Position numbers and translations under genes: made by a program. The notes under the pieces are model-generated. The model searched no databases. It was not told the origin of the DNA and saw only the letters and a program-made list of their open reading frames with translations. Of a stretch of DNA of 64,000 bases, positions 13,289-24,992 are shown one piece after another. Origin of the DNA: Labyrinthula sp. Ha (Eukaryota; Sar; Bigyra; Labyrinthulida; Labyrinthulaceae); NCBI GenBank assembly GCA_015227615.1, contig JAALGZ010000003.1, positions 806,001 to 870,000 on the forward strand, read 5' to 3'. Each line of letters starts with the position of its first letter. The first letter of the stretch is position 1.

Positions 13289-14567
13289 ATGCCAAAATAC
13301 GAAATAAAAACGATTGTGAAGGAGGAGAAGTATGAAACTGTAGCAAGAGCCTTTGAAAACAACTTTGCAAAGAGATTGGAAAAGAGTGGTTCTCAACTAT
13401 GTATTTTCGAAAGTACTGATTTCATGATAAAACTAATGTTTAGGAGGAAAGAAAGTAGTTGATCTTGTGGGTAAACTGAATGGACAAGAATATGATGAAG
13501 AGTCAACTCAACTTGTCATGTCTTCTGGAAAAGTGGTGACAAGTTTCATAGCAGCTTATCTAGTGAATCAAGGAAAGTTGAAATATGAATCTCCCCTGGT
13601 TGATTTCTTCCCAGAATTTGAGCAAGATGATCCTGCTAGAAAAGAAATATTAATTGAGGATATATTAAGACATGATGCTGGCTTAAATCATATAGAAAAT
13701 CCAAAGAAGAAAATAACTTTTGATATGATGAAAGATGAAGAGAAGTTTAAGGAGTTCTTGAGCAAAGTGGAACCTTTTTGGACAAGAAAAGATATGAAGA
13801 AAGCAAATAAATCTAAACATATGCTTGAAAAACACTCAAGATCTTATCAAGCAACTAATAGAGGTTTCTATATGAACCAAGTTTTTAAATCAGCAACTAA
13901 TAAAACCGTAGGAGATATTTTAAAAGATGAAATCGAACCAATGCTAGGGAAGAATGTAAGCATAGGTTGTGGAAAACCAGATCCAAAAGCAGTGAAAGCA
14001 AAGCTTGATCCTTTTTGGACAATAATGAGAAAGCTTTTGAAAAATAGGTTCTCAAAATCAACACCAGTTATAGTAAAAAAAGTTATGCAGAAACAGAATT
14101 CCATCCTTCAAAAATATGTATTTACGGCAATTGATATGAAACCATTATGGTTGCACAAAGAATACTTTGAAGTGGAATGTCCAAGTTTTGGCATATTGAC
14201 AAATGCAGTAAGCTTAGCTTCCTTAGCAAATGCAATGTTATTTCAAGAGAATCCAATTTTATCAGAAGAAACTCAAAAACTAATGTTTTCTGATCCAAAA
14301 AAAAAGTATGATTTTGCGCTAAATATAACAACTGTATTTGACAAAGGAGGATTTTCAGTATTTGCAGATAGTGATTTTGAAAAAGATGTTTCTGGTTTGG
14401 GTGGATTTAGAGGATGGGGTGGTTTTGGGGGAAGTCTTATTGTTTTTCACCCAGAAAAACAACTTGTATTTTCATATACTCCATCACATACACCTCTTAC
14501 TAGTGCTGGTGGATTTGCAGATGAACGTTGTATAAATATTTTCAAAGAGTTTGTTAAACTAATATAA
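13289..14567 (+). CDS. Beta-lactamase-fold serine hydrolase, copy 1
   Basis: Exons 13289-13412 and 13444-14567 flank a 31-nt intron (GTACTG...GTTTAG) and give 415 residues. The protein belongs to the class C beta-lactamase/penicillin-binding-like family (Pfam Beta-lactamase). Eukaryotic members such as LACTB act as peptidases or esterases rather than in drug resistance. The catalytic S-x-x-K is SSGK at about residues 68-71, followed by the typical helix ending in LVNQGKLKYESPL. The second motif region is YQATNRGFY. The third is GWGGFGGS before a FHPEKQLVFSYTPS strand, as in the GHGG-type motif of relatives, but without its His. No signal peptide is seen. The ATG (AAAAAATGCC) is conserved in copy 2, as is the intron position, which supports both. 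The substrate is unknown. Residues about 222-270 differ strongly from copy 2. Confidence 0.9.
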
Positions 14568-14744
14568 GTTATGAAAAAAGCATTCTTTCATTATTCTGAA
14601 TATTCTTTTTTTTGAATAAATTCAATCCAAAATATAAACTTACCAAAAAAAGTATTAGTTTGACACTATTTTATTATATATATTATCTGCGAAAACATTA
14701 GTCTTCTTACGAATATTAATTTATATAAAAAAGTTTCTATTATA

Positions 14745-15482
14745 TCAAACAGAATCTAATTGTTTACAATATTTCGAATGAGCGTTTTTAAATAGTTCAA
14801 CTTCTTCGTCTCTAAAATAAATTGGAATTGTTCGAAAAAGAAGTGTTGAAATATTTGTATATTTATAATGAGAAGATTTTAGAGTGAGAAATTCTGTAGA
14901 GTGTTTGAATTTCAATAATTTAAACCCAGATTGCAGAGAATATTGAAGTTCAGAAATAGTATCAGAGCAAAAAAGAATCACTGTTAATTGTTTTCGCCAT
15001 TTCGATTTAGTATCACAAGTTGAAACTTCTGGCAAATTAACGTTATATAAAAAAACAGCATCATCTAAAATAATAGTTTGTTTTCTTGCAAGATCACATC
15101 TCTCTTGCATTGTTTCATTAATACATTTATCAGCTTTTCTTTGGTAATAAGTAATGCATAAGAAAAAAATAAGTGAAACTACTAGAAAATATATCTCTAC
15201 TAAGAAAGTAAGCATAAACGCGACCAAAACTAAGATTAGTTCTTCTAAAGTAGAAGGCAATGCTCTACATCCCAGCTCTCTCAAAGATTCCATATCTACA
15301 TCTAAGCACAGAAAAGGACACTTTCTTGGGAGTTGAAATAGAATATCTTTTGTAGTCGGACAAAGTGTGATAATGTTGTCGTGGTTATATCCCCATCGGT
15401 TTTCTTCATTCTTCTCATAAAAAACATTTAACAGATGTTCACGAGCCTCAACTTTATTTGGAGAGTTGTAAAATAAGCTCAT
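14745..15482 (-). CDS. Small membrane protein of unknown function, copy 1
   Basis: This intronless 245-residue protein has one long hydrophobic stretch (about residues 81-113), long enough for a helical hairpin or two closely spaced membrane segments. Hydrophilic N- and C-terminal domains with scattered Cys surround it. I do not recognise the family. It differs from the copy at 31629-32366 at about 10 of 245 positions by hand count, and those two genes are the only detectable relatives here. It converges on the hydrolase gene with 177 bp between stop codons, and that arrangement is kept in the other copy. The start ATG (GCTTATTT side) is identical in both copies and no upstream in-frame ATG is shared. 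Its job, and whether it works with the hydrolase, are unknown. Confidence 0.82.
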   Translation of the reverse strand: MSLFYNSPNKVEAREHLLNVFYEKNEENRWGYNHDNIITLCPTTKDILFQLPRKCPFLCLDVDMESLRELGCRALPSTLEELILVLVAFMLTFLVEIYFLVVSLIFFLCITYYQRKADKCINETMQERCDLARKQTIILDDAVFLYNVNLPEVSTCDTKSKWRKQLTVILFCSDTISELQYSLQSGFKLLKFKHSTEFLTLKSSHYKYTNISTLLFRTIPIYFRDEEVELFKNAHSKYCKQLDSV

Positions 15483-15607
15483 TTAATATCAATATCTTGA
15501 TCTTAGTATTTATATGTAACCTTCTCACCAAAGCTGTCTTGCACTCCGTTGTTTTCCGTTCGTTCCAAAATCCAAAGAAAAAGAAATAAGATCAGTAATG
15601 CACCATC

Positions 15608-18600
15608 GGTTTTCTTTAGGATATATAGTTAGAAGCAGTTTCTTAACGGCTAACAAATAACAGCAGATATTAGTCAAAAACATTCGAAATTGGATTATCT
15701 TGGAATTAACTTGAATATTTTCTACAGTAAAAACATATTCTTTAATACCACTAGCATGCTACTCATTAAAACACTGGTTTGAAAAACAAGTACTACAAGT
15801 ATCCGAATTAGTTTACTTAAAATGTGAAATCAACCTTGAGAGAAACTGAAACCCTAAATTCCTGAAATGTCAATTCAAAAATATCGTATATTAGAAAGCA
15901 GTAAATAAGGTGCATGGAAACAGAAAACAATGCGAGAACTTGAATCAAAAGAAAATGAAATTACATTGGTATATCTACAAGACAAAGCTAAAGAAAGGGA
16001 AAAGCAGTTTAAATATTTATTACTACTCTGGAAGAAGAATCCTGAGCTTGAAATTATGAAGTAAACGAAACCACCAACTATATCAGAAAACCAACAAGAA
16101 GATTTATGATCTTAACAGAAGATAAGGTTTGGTGTCAGGCTTTGGAAAAAACATAAAATCGAAGGGCTTGGGCCAGCTCTTTAATAGAAACCTTAGTCGA
16201 ATGCCTTAAGAAAGCTTGTCACAAAGGGATGAGGTTCAAATAGTTGGATCAATGCAATCGAAAAAAACCTGGCCCTAGGTCTATCACATGTTTGCTGCAA
16301 CTGGCCTGGACTGAAAGAATAGATTTATGGCTTACTGTCTAAGAAGAGCATCGCTTACTTCTTGCTCGATGAGTATATCCTTGGGCACCATTTTCACTGC
16401 AAGTGCTATATCTATTTCTTGTTTTTTTGCTTTTTTCTTATACGGCTTTTTCAATGATAAATGGTTCTGAAGTTCAGGCATTTTTACAGGACCTGATGAT
16501 GTGACAGGTGGCAGTGCACAGCTTCGTCACCAGATGCTTCTACTTCTTAGAATGAGATGTGTTGTCATAGCAAAATTCTAAGCCTACAAATTTCCTTTTG
16601 AAGAATCTAACTTTTTTGGCTTTTTTGCTTGATATTTTGACATGCTTGGGACTTAGAATTAGATCAGTCGGTATCTAGAGTAAATACAGGTGTAGATAAC
16701 TCCATTTCTTTTTTCTAATTCTAAGGGAAGAAACCAAGACTTTTTACAGAGAGCTCTTTAGAGAAATTGATTCTTTATTAGCCACCTCTGTGAAAGGTTT
16801 GCTGTAGTAAAGATGATCCTGGTCTCGACCAGTTGTAGATGATGACCACATGTCTCCACGGTATATCGCTGGAGGAGAATACTCCATAGAAGCAGATTGC
16901 TGTAATGTTAATCAATTTAATTGTGTAAGTTTTTCGGTTGTTCGCTTTAGGATTTTTGTACTGGATATTTCACTGGTGATATTGAATTCATCTTAAGTTG
17001 CTGCATATTCTTAACCTACAGCCTTAACAATTTCCCCAAGGATGTGTCATGTTCACAATTAGATGAGTTTAGCTTCTACAAATCGTAGACGGTTTCGGTT
17101 TCCGGCTATACATGATGGATCATAATGTAACTTAATTTATCCTAAGACCTTGACTCAGCAAGGTGACATTTATGTTGGCCTTTCCTTTTGAAGGCGTTGT
17201 AATTTCCCTGTGTTCTTTACATTTAGATATAATCTGCAGTAAAAATACCTGGTGTACTTATGTAGCATTTAAGCTCATTATTCTGTATCGTTGATACACA
17301 TAATCTCTGTTTTATAACTTCTGAGCATTTAAGTATTTTCTCATCACAGTTAGAGGTCTGCAGTAAGACTATGTTACAATCTAAATAAGAAAATGTTAGA
17401 CTTCTTAAAAATCCTTGAAAAAGATCTCTCAATCTTGTAGAAGTTTGCAGTACGTTACATCTTTTATTTAAAGACTTTCGAGGCGACTGTGATGGCTCAT
17501 ATTCCTACACTCATTAAATCTGTACTCTGCTTACCTAGATCAAACTGTTATAATTTAGGAAAGATGAATTTTGAAACCTTAGTGGGAATTAATAAAATTC
17601 TTACGCGCACAAATCTGAAAAAAAATCAGCTTCGGTAAACAGCACACATCTCAAGATGTATTTTGTCATTTTCTGGGCATAATTCAATTGAATGAAGCCA
17701 ATATACTTCAACGGATATTCTTTACTTAGCTTTCGTTTCAATTTTCAATAAAGAGAATCGAGGAATTTCTTTTCTGGTTTTAATGACAAATTTAAAAAGA
17801 CCCACTTCATTCTTCAACTTTAATTCAGATTCTATCAACGAATTCATTCGTCCCTCTTAACAATATATATATATATGGGCTTACATTCCTCGCACAATAT
17901 CGTGCGCAATAAATAGGTCCAGTAGTTTTGTGTGAAGATTGGACCGGCATCCATCTTTTGTTCGAATGACAGTGCAAGGGCAATGACTCTAAGATTCATT
18001 ATTGTATCATTTTCACCCTCAAAAGCTGAAATTAAGAGTAGACTTAAACATTGTTAAAATGTATCTAAGGATCAAGTTTAAATCTGTTTATAGTTTTACA
18101 TTCATTTTTATTTAGTCTAAAATAAAAAATTCACTGAGGAAATGGTCTTATAAATGTACATTGAAATTATCCATTGTCTTTGGCTTAACAACTTTTTGGT
18201 ATATAACATCGCGTAAAATCAGCGGGATCTAGCTTATTTTTAACAATATTCAAAAGATGTCCATACTTTTATAATCAGTATTACAAGTTTGTGAAAACAC
18301 GTTGCTCTGCTACTTCAACTCGAAGCGGTTGATTGGTTCTTTTAAAATTGCAACTATGTGATCTATTATGGATAACCCTTAGTTAGCTCCACCTACATTC
18401 ATTGAACCATTCGGATTACCGAACTTGGACCCTATTAATTTTACGTGGTTGACAAAATAGCACTCTTTTTTTTCGTACTTTACTAAGACTTGGAATACGA
18501 ATCAGGGTATTGCTGATCAAAGCTTCTTCAAATAACTATTCAAAAAGATATATGTATATTCTATCGAAATGTTTTTTCGCTTTATATAGCTGATAAAGAC

Positions 18601-21600
18601 CCTGCTATTTTGCACTGTACTCTTTTTATTGGTTACTCTCAGACTATTATAAATATTAAATGATGTAAATACTATACTCAAATACGTATAGTGTACCTTC
18701 GGCAAATGCACCAAGCTAATTATTCGGATAAATTTTTAATTCATGGTTTTGCTCTACTACAGTTTCATTCTGTTTCCTTTCTTCACTAATCTCTGTTTTT
18801 AGGTTGTACTCATTTTGTGCAAACATTAATTATAGGACAAATATCCTTGTATATTCTAGAGCACTCCAGGTTCAGCCTTTTCTAGAAGGAGCTCTACATT
18901 GATATTAAATAATTCCATGTCACGATACAACAATTTATGCATACTAGGTAACGCTAGCAAACCTGAAAATATTCTAGTTTAACTCAGCAAATTTGACCAA
19001 GCATCTTTTTTCTACACTAAGTGTCATGCTTTAAAAGCAAATGAATTCTCGGTAAGATTACTACGCGATCATATCCTGCAAAATTAGATGTGGACGGAGT
19101 TCTTGAATAAAGGATAAAAAGGTTGAACCCGAAATGAGAATACTTTGCTAGTTTTCATCGATGTAGTGTGACTATATCCTAGGGTGAGTATCGATATCTA
19201 AAGGGTTGTTTGGTATCGTTATTCTTAAGTTTCATATCTGTTAAGAGGACCATCTAATCTTTCTAAAACACAACGACAGGATTTTCAGCAGATCTTAGTA
19301 TTTAACATTTTAAGAGTTAGGCGGTAGAGACCGTAACTATTTATAGATAACTTCAAGTAATTATTGATGGTTACCAATTCAAGTGCTGCAAGTGCTAATA
19401 ATTTTTAGTTTCATGTAAATTTCTATGGGTAAAAAAAGCAGGTAAAATTTAACAAAATAATTGTCATTATTAAAGTTAATCTCATTTTCTCCGTTTATAA
19501 CCTCGCTCAATATAGAGAAATTGCGCTAAAAACTCTGACTTAGTACCCGAGTATGAGAGATTTACAACACCTCAGTTACTTGAGATTTCATGCGGCCCTC
19601 AGAAAAAATGCAACTTTGACCTGAGAGTATGTGTAATAATTAGATTTGAGATGAGTTTAGTGCTAACTGTAGGCAAAGAAGAAGGAGAAAATCCAATTGC
19701 TGGTTAGATTTCTAGTTTCTGAATTTGATTGATCAAAATCTCCCGGTGTGATATAACAAATAGAAATGGTCAATGCATAGTTAAGCTTAGTACCAAGAAT
19801 ATAATTTGCTTCGTCTAAAGTGACACAAAAGTCAAGAAATAATAGCTTTACGGCAATAAACATGAGAGAAATCAGGAAATCTATATGAACAGTAGGTAAG
19901 GTGGGATATAAATGATTATTCAAGTAAGTATAAACATTATCGATAGCAACGAAACTTGATAAAGGTGTTTGCCTACAAAGGTGACAACTAACAAGGCAAG
20001 TTAAGAAATGTCAAGTTTGTCTGTCAGATGATTGCAAATGCATATCAACAGTCTGTCATTGCAATGTGAGATTAGAATAATAGAATCTTGAAGGTAAACA
20101 ATATAATACCCCTCTCGTAAGAATTTTATTACTTGTTTATAGCAAATTAAAGAATGAGGGTTTCAAGTTATTAGAACTGTCACACAGTATACATATATTT
20201 TCGACAACCAAAATATTCTTGAATCTTAATGTCTTGATAACTAGAATGCTAAGAATACTCGACGAAAGTTTTTTCATTTAGCAGATACTTTTGAGGGGCA
20301 TTTAAGACTTTAATAGCTACATGTCTAATGAGAAATGCAAATGCTCCTTAGAACACAGAAAAATCTTTCATGTGGCAATGCAGAATTGTATGTTCCAGTC
20401 ACTTTATAGAGGTCCATGTGAAATGACACTGCTGATGTAATTATAACTTTGGCAAAACTGGGATGTGTGGAAGATTATATTTTTTATCTTAAGTCTACTC
20501 TTAGAGCTTGGGCAGTAGAATCAAAACATATGCCCACCTTCTACTCCAAAACCGTTCAATGCGGTAAGATTGCAATCCTCAAATGAATCTTACTGACCCA
20601 GATTGCAGAACGGAGTTATCAGAATCTTGTGTTTCATACTCAAATTTACAGAGTGAAAACTAGAACTATTCCTCAAGCGATATCCGGTGCAAATGTCAGT
20701 TTTTTTATGCACTTAGTACCTTATTCCAGAATATGCGAAGAACCTTCGCTATGTTGGCAGGAAAGGAAAATGTTCAATTCCACATCTTTTATTATATGTC
20801 TTGATAAAGTTTCATCGAGAACAAATAATTCACTCTTTTCAGTTGTATGTACACGCCACAATTGAATCCCTTATTTAGTACATTTAATAAATGATGTACA
20901 GTAGAACTTATCCACCACATCAATTAATACTATGTTATTCCTATACTAGAACTCACAACTAGGTTTTGCATCTATTCACAAACACGGGCAGGTGCAAGAG
21001 TACAGAGAAACTTATACCACCACTTGACTCGATCGCGAGGAATAGGAGTAAAGGTAGTTAGTATGCGCAAGAGTTCCACGGAGTCTAGCCTTTTTATTCT
21101 AAGCCCATATTCCTGGTCAATGCAAGTCTTATTTGAACCTGCAGAGAGTTTTTGTATTAATGCAGCTCTCAAGGTTCGCTGAAGAATTACCTTCCCTCTG
21201 TGTTATGAGCACTTATGTTTCTTCTTTAAGAACAGAACAAATATTTCAGTATTTGCTTCAGAGATATCTTCAGGAGAATACTCTGATTTAGTTCTGGCTT
21301 TTTAAACACAAACAATGCAACCGAACGTCATCTTAGTGATGGGACTTATTTTCAACTAGATTACTGTACACATATCTAGAAACAGAAAATGAAACACAGA
21401 AAACGTAATATTAAAACTAAAAACATTCTACCAAATAATTATAATACACAAGTAGATAAACTTTTCCAAAATACTAGCAGAATGGAGAGTATCATGAAAG
21501 TGTACAAAAATATTGTTCTCGTTCGTGATTTTTTTTCTAGACTTCATATCCTGCCACGATGTTTTCTAGAGTTATTGTGAGGATAACACCAAGGTACATC

Positions 21601-23021
21601 ACTTGGAATATAAGTTCCAAGCAAATTAGTGAGTATACACATCTACTTTATCATGTTATTATGACTTTTTAAAGTTTTAAGATATAAATACCTTAGGAAA
21701 AGGACCTTTCTAAAGCATTTATATTTGATACGTTTGTATTTGTGAATAATATATAACCAGTGGATATATAAAGTAAGAGAAATGATAATGGCTAAGCGAG
21801 GTGAAATGATAATACAAAGATTTATAAAGAAATATTTTGAATAGTGCATTATGCCCGAACAGCAGAAGAAATATGCATATGATCAACGTATTCCCAAGTT
21901 AAGTTAATTACGGGGAACCGTGTGGCTCGTGCAATCTAGAATATCATAAAGATAAATGTTGCAAAGTGTGGAGAGAACGGTCTGTATTTTATTTTTATTT
22001 TAAAGATTAAATCCCCTTGACTGAACAATACATATCTCGCTGGTTACTTAAACCAAAAACTGTGATACTAAAAAAGGTCTAAGCAGCATAAATGCACAAC
22101 AATAAACAAGTATCTAAGGACTTGATCGCACAACTTAAGATATAGTGCACTTCCTAAAATGGATCAGTTTGTACAATTGAGCTTCTAGATTGTGCATCGG
22201 AGCAAAGCTACCGTGCTCCCCGATAGTCTTACTTTTCCCACATCTTTCTACTGTATTTTTTGTATAAAACTACATAGCCATCCTAATTTGACACAGTCCA
22301 TCCTATAGGCTAGAAATAGGCTAACGGAGCCCTGCAGGAGGTTGATGGAGTACGAAAACTGTTCTGTGCATGCAATTAGATATATGGCTCCGTAATCTGT
22401 TTCCTTACATCTTGACGTGTTCAACTTGTAGAGATGGATGTCTTGCCGATTTCAAGCAGTTTAAATGTCAAATTAAAGCTAATGGAAACCTCAAGAAATA
22501 CGGTTGTTCCCCCTTATCTCTGTTAAATACTTCAACGCAGCACCCGGATTCTAATTAACAGGAAGCAGACAGCAAAATTTCCTGTAGAGGGAGTAGACTA
22601 CCTGCTTCAACAAATTAGTAACAAGGACTCCTTTAAAGGAGAACGACAGCCTGAAATTTGTAAAGAGCCTGTACAGCAGTAGTGCCTAACTAAAAGAACT
22701 TTAACACGCGTTATTATATCACGAATATGTTAATTCAAAGTTTCTACGCTATTAATATGATATTTGCGCCATGTCCGATCCTGAGAGCCATTTGAGTCTG
22801 TACTGAATCTTTTGCCACCCGGCGTTTTTGTTGTTCTGCTTTCTCGAAAGTTTAAACTTGCGCAATGGCAGTTTGAAACTTTATATTTCAGGGTAACATC
22901 CCATTGTTATTATCCGAGAAACATCGTTATTCACTGAATCAAAGAACAAGCGTTCGAAACAGAGTTTTATCTAAAGGGTATAAATACGAAATACAGCCAT
23001 TCAGAAAATTATTAGAACAAG
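15608..23021. other. Large gene-poor tract inside the inverted duplication
   Basis: About 7.4 kb of AT-rich sequence with stops in all frames. One short clean ORF (15930-16064) looks protein-like and is listed separately. Degenerate stretches around 16.1-16.8 kb and 20.6-20.9 kb look like decayed coding sequence but no family could be named. Simple (TA)n occurs near 17,862. No tRNA seen. Confidence 0.4.
15930..16064 (+). pseudogene. Short charged helical ORF, likely coding remnant
   Basis: A 44-codon frame begins at ATG 15930 and encodes a highly charged helix-like peptide rich in Glu, Lys and Leu (for example QDKAKEREKQFKYLLLLW). After the stop, the same frame continues for another 17 or so sensible codons. 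This looks like a piece of a larger charged protein that has decayed. It may be a fragment of a host gene or of a mobile element; I cannot tell which. Confidence 0.3.
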
Positions 23022-24793
23022 ATGAATACTCAGATTGGAAGAAATTCCCATCGTTCTCGAGACTCAAAACTTCACAGAAGCATAACTCCGGCCCTTACCA
23101 AGGTTAAGCAGGGGTTTAGAAGGGCGCGGTTAATTAAGACAGCCCCCAAGAGATCAAACCGTATTTTTAACTCTTTTTTTAATATTTAGCTTTCGAGTTT
23201 ATTACAGTTGAAATACCGAGCTACAAACAAAGGGATGACAATCCGTTTCTGGTATATAATTTAGAAGTTAGGTATTAGTTTTTGTTTGTGTTTAATTTGT
23301 GTAGAAATTCAGCAGGTCAATCCTGGAAGTTGGAAAAATATTATTCTGATTTTCGTAAGCTGCACAAAAAAATAGGAGACAAGTTTCCAGGAATTAAGAG
23401 AAGTGTGAGAGCTTTTCCCAAAAGGAGAATCATGCCTTTAGCCCCAGGTTCTCCAACAGCGGAATACAGAAGAAAGTTTTTTAAGGCTTATATTCAAGCA
23501 TTACTTCAACTTGAGCCGAGATTACAAGTACTAAATAAATTTTTGGAAGTCGCAAAACACAGCTCTGCTACAAAGTATCTTAAATGTATTCTGGTTTAAT
23601 TTATAGGAAGCGTAATTTGGGAATTACTGATTTTGAGTTGTTGAAAGTTTTGGGAAAAGGAGCATTTGGAAAAGTATTTTTAGTTAGAGTTATAGGAACA
23701 GAAAGTTTTTATGCGATGAAAGTATTAAAAAAATCAGAAGTTAAGGCTAGAAACCAAATTGAACACACGAAGACAGAAGTTAAAGTAATGACAAAAGCTG
23801 AACATCCTTTCATTGTCTCTTTGCGTTATGCGTTTCAAACAGATTCACGTCTTTTCATGGTCACTGATTTTTGTCAAGGTGGTGAATTATTTTTTCACTT
23901 ACGAAAACAGAAAAAGTTTCCTCCAGAAACTGTTCAATTTTATGCAGCAGAAATATGTTTGGCTATTGAGTACTTGCACTCTAAATCTATCGTCTATCGT
24001 GATCTTAAACCAGAAAATGTTTTACTTGATGATGTAGGTCATCTTAAAATTACTGATTTTGGGCTTTCTAAGGAAGAAGTTAATGAACCAATGGCAGAAG
24101 TTGCGTTTACCTTTTGCGGCACAGTTGAAGTATATTTTTTTATACTGCTTAATTGTAGTATCTCTCTCCTGAAATGATTCTTGGAAAGCTACAAAAAAAG
24201 GGATATGGTCACTCTGTTGATTGGTGGAGTGTTGGGATCTTAATCTATGAAATGCTGGTTGGAATTCCTCCATTTAATAATCCAAATAGAAAGTTGTTGC
24301 TTAGAAAAATAGTTAAATCAAAGATGCCTCAGAAAGAGATGATGCCACCAGAAGCAAAAGATATCTTGCGAGGATTCCTGACTAAGAAGCCTCAAAGTAT
24401 ATGTAGTTTGTTTTGTTACTTTTAGACCGACTTGGTGTACGTGGAAAACAATTTCAAGAGGTTAGAGAGCATCCTTTTTTTACAAAGTTTAATGGCGGGA
24501 TTGATTGGGAAAGGTTACTAAATTTGAAAATAGATCCACCCTTTGTTCCACCAAGATCACAAGGCAGTTTTAGTAGTTTGGTTAATTTTGACCAAAGATA
24601 TGTAGACCAACTACCTCAACTTTCAGAAGATGATAATGGCCCAAATATTACAAAAGCACCAGATACGCTAACTCGAGTCGAAAGTTTTGAGACTTTTGTT
24701 GATGGACAAGAAAATGATTTCGATAAAGAGTTTGAAGATTTTAACTTTATGAGACCTTTGGCTGATAATGTATTTGAAAGTTTCGTAGTTTAA
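23022..24793 (+). CDS. PX-domain AGC protein kinase (SGK/S6K-like)
   Basis: Six exons (23022-23160, 23190-23271, 23305-23574, 23607-24129, 24159-24396, 24426-24793) with introns of 29, 33, 32, 29 and 29 nt in all three phases give 539 residues. The start ATG directly follows an in-frame TAG. A basic N-terminus leads into a PX domain (about 47-160, with EKYYSDFRKLHKK), which in this family binds phosphoinositides on endosomal membranes. The kinase domain follows: GKGAFGKV loop at 180, Lys202, YRDLKPEN with Asp296, DFG at 314, activation loop TFCGT with Thr332, then the AGC tail. The hydrophobic motif FEDFNF (about 520-525) has Asn where relatives carry a phosphorylated Ser/Thr. This suggests the usual TORC2-type priming at that site is absent. 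PX-AGC order is as in mammalian SGK3. The gene converges on 24993-27041 with 199 bp between stops. Confidence 0.95.
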
Positions 24794-24992
24794 TGATAGA
24801 CACAAAAGAAAAAGTATAAATTAAGAACGTAGAATATAAGGATTATTTTCTTTAATGTACTGGCTGTGTACATTTTTTGAATATATATTGTTCTTGTCAG
24901 GTTTAAGCTTATTAAATTCAGAAAATAAAATTCAACTTTCAGACTTTTATATATTTAAAAATACCCGAATTTTATGCAAATGCCTTAATACT

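Larger units (their letters stand above)
13205..15607. repeat. Inverted duplication, arm 1 (~2.4 kb)
   Basis: This arm holds the beta-lactamase-fold gene, the convergent 245-residue membrane protein gene, the 177-bp spacer between their stops and part of both upstream regions. The reverse complement of 31503-33904 matches it throughout. The inner boundary is sharp at 15607/31503. The outer boundary fades out around 13205/33904. Hand comparison gives near-identical noncoding spacers and 96% protein identity for the membrane protein, so the duplication is fairly recent. Confidence 0.92.
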
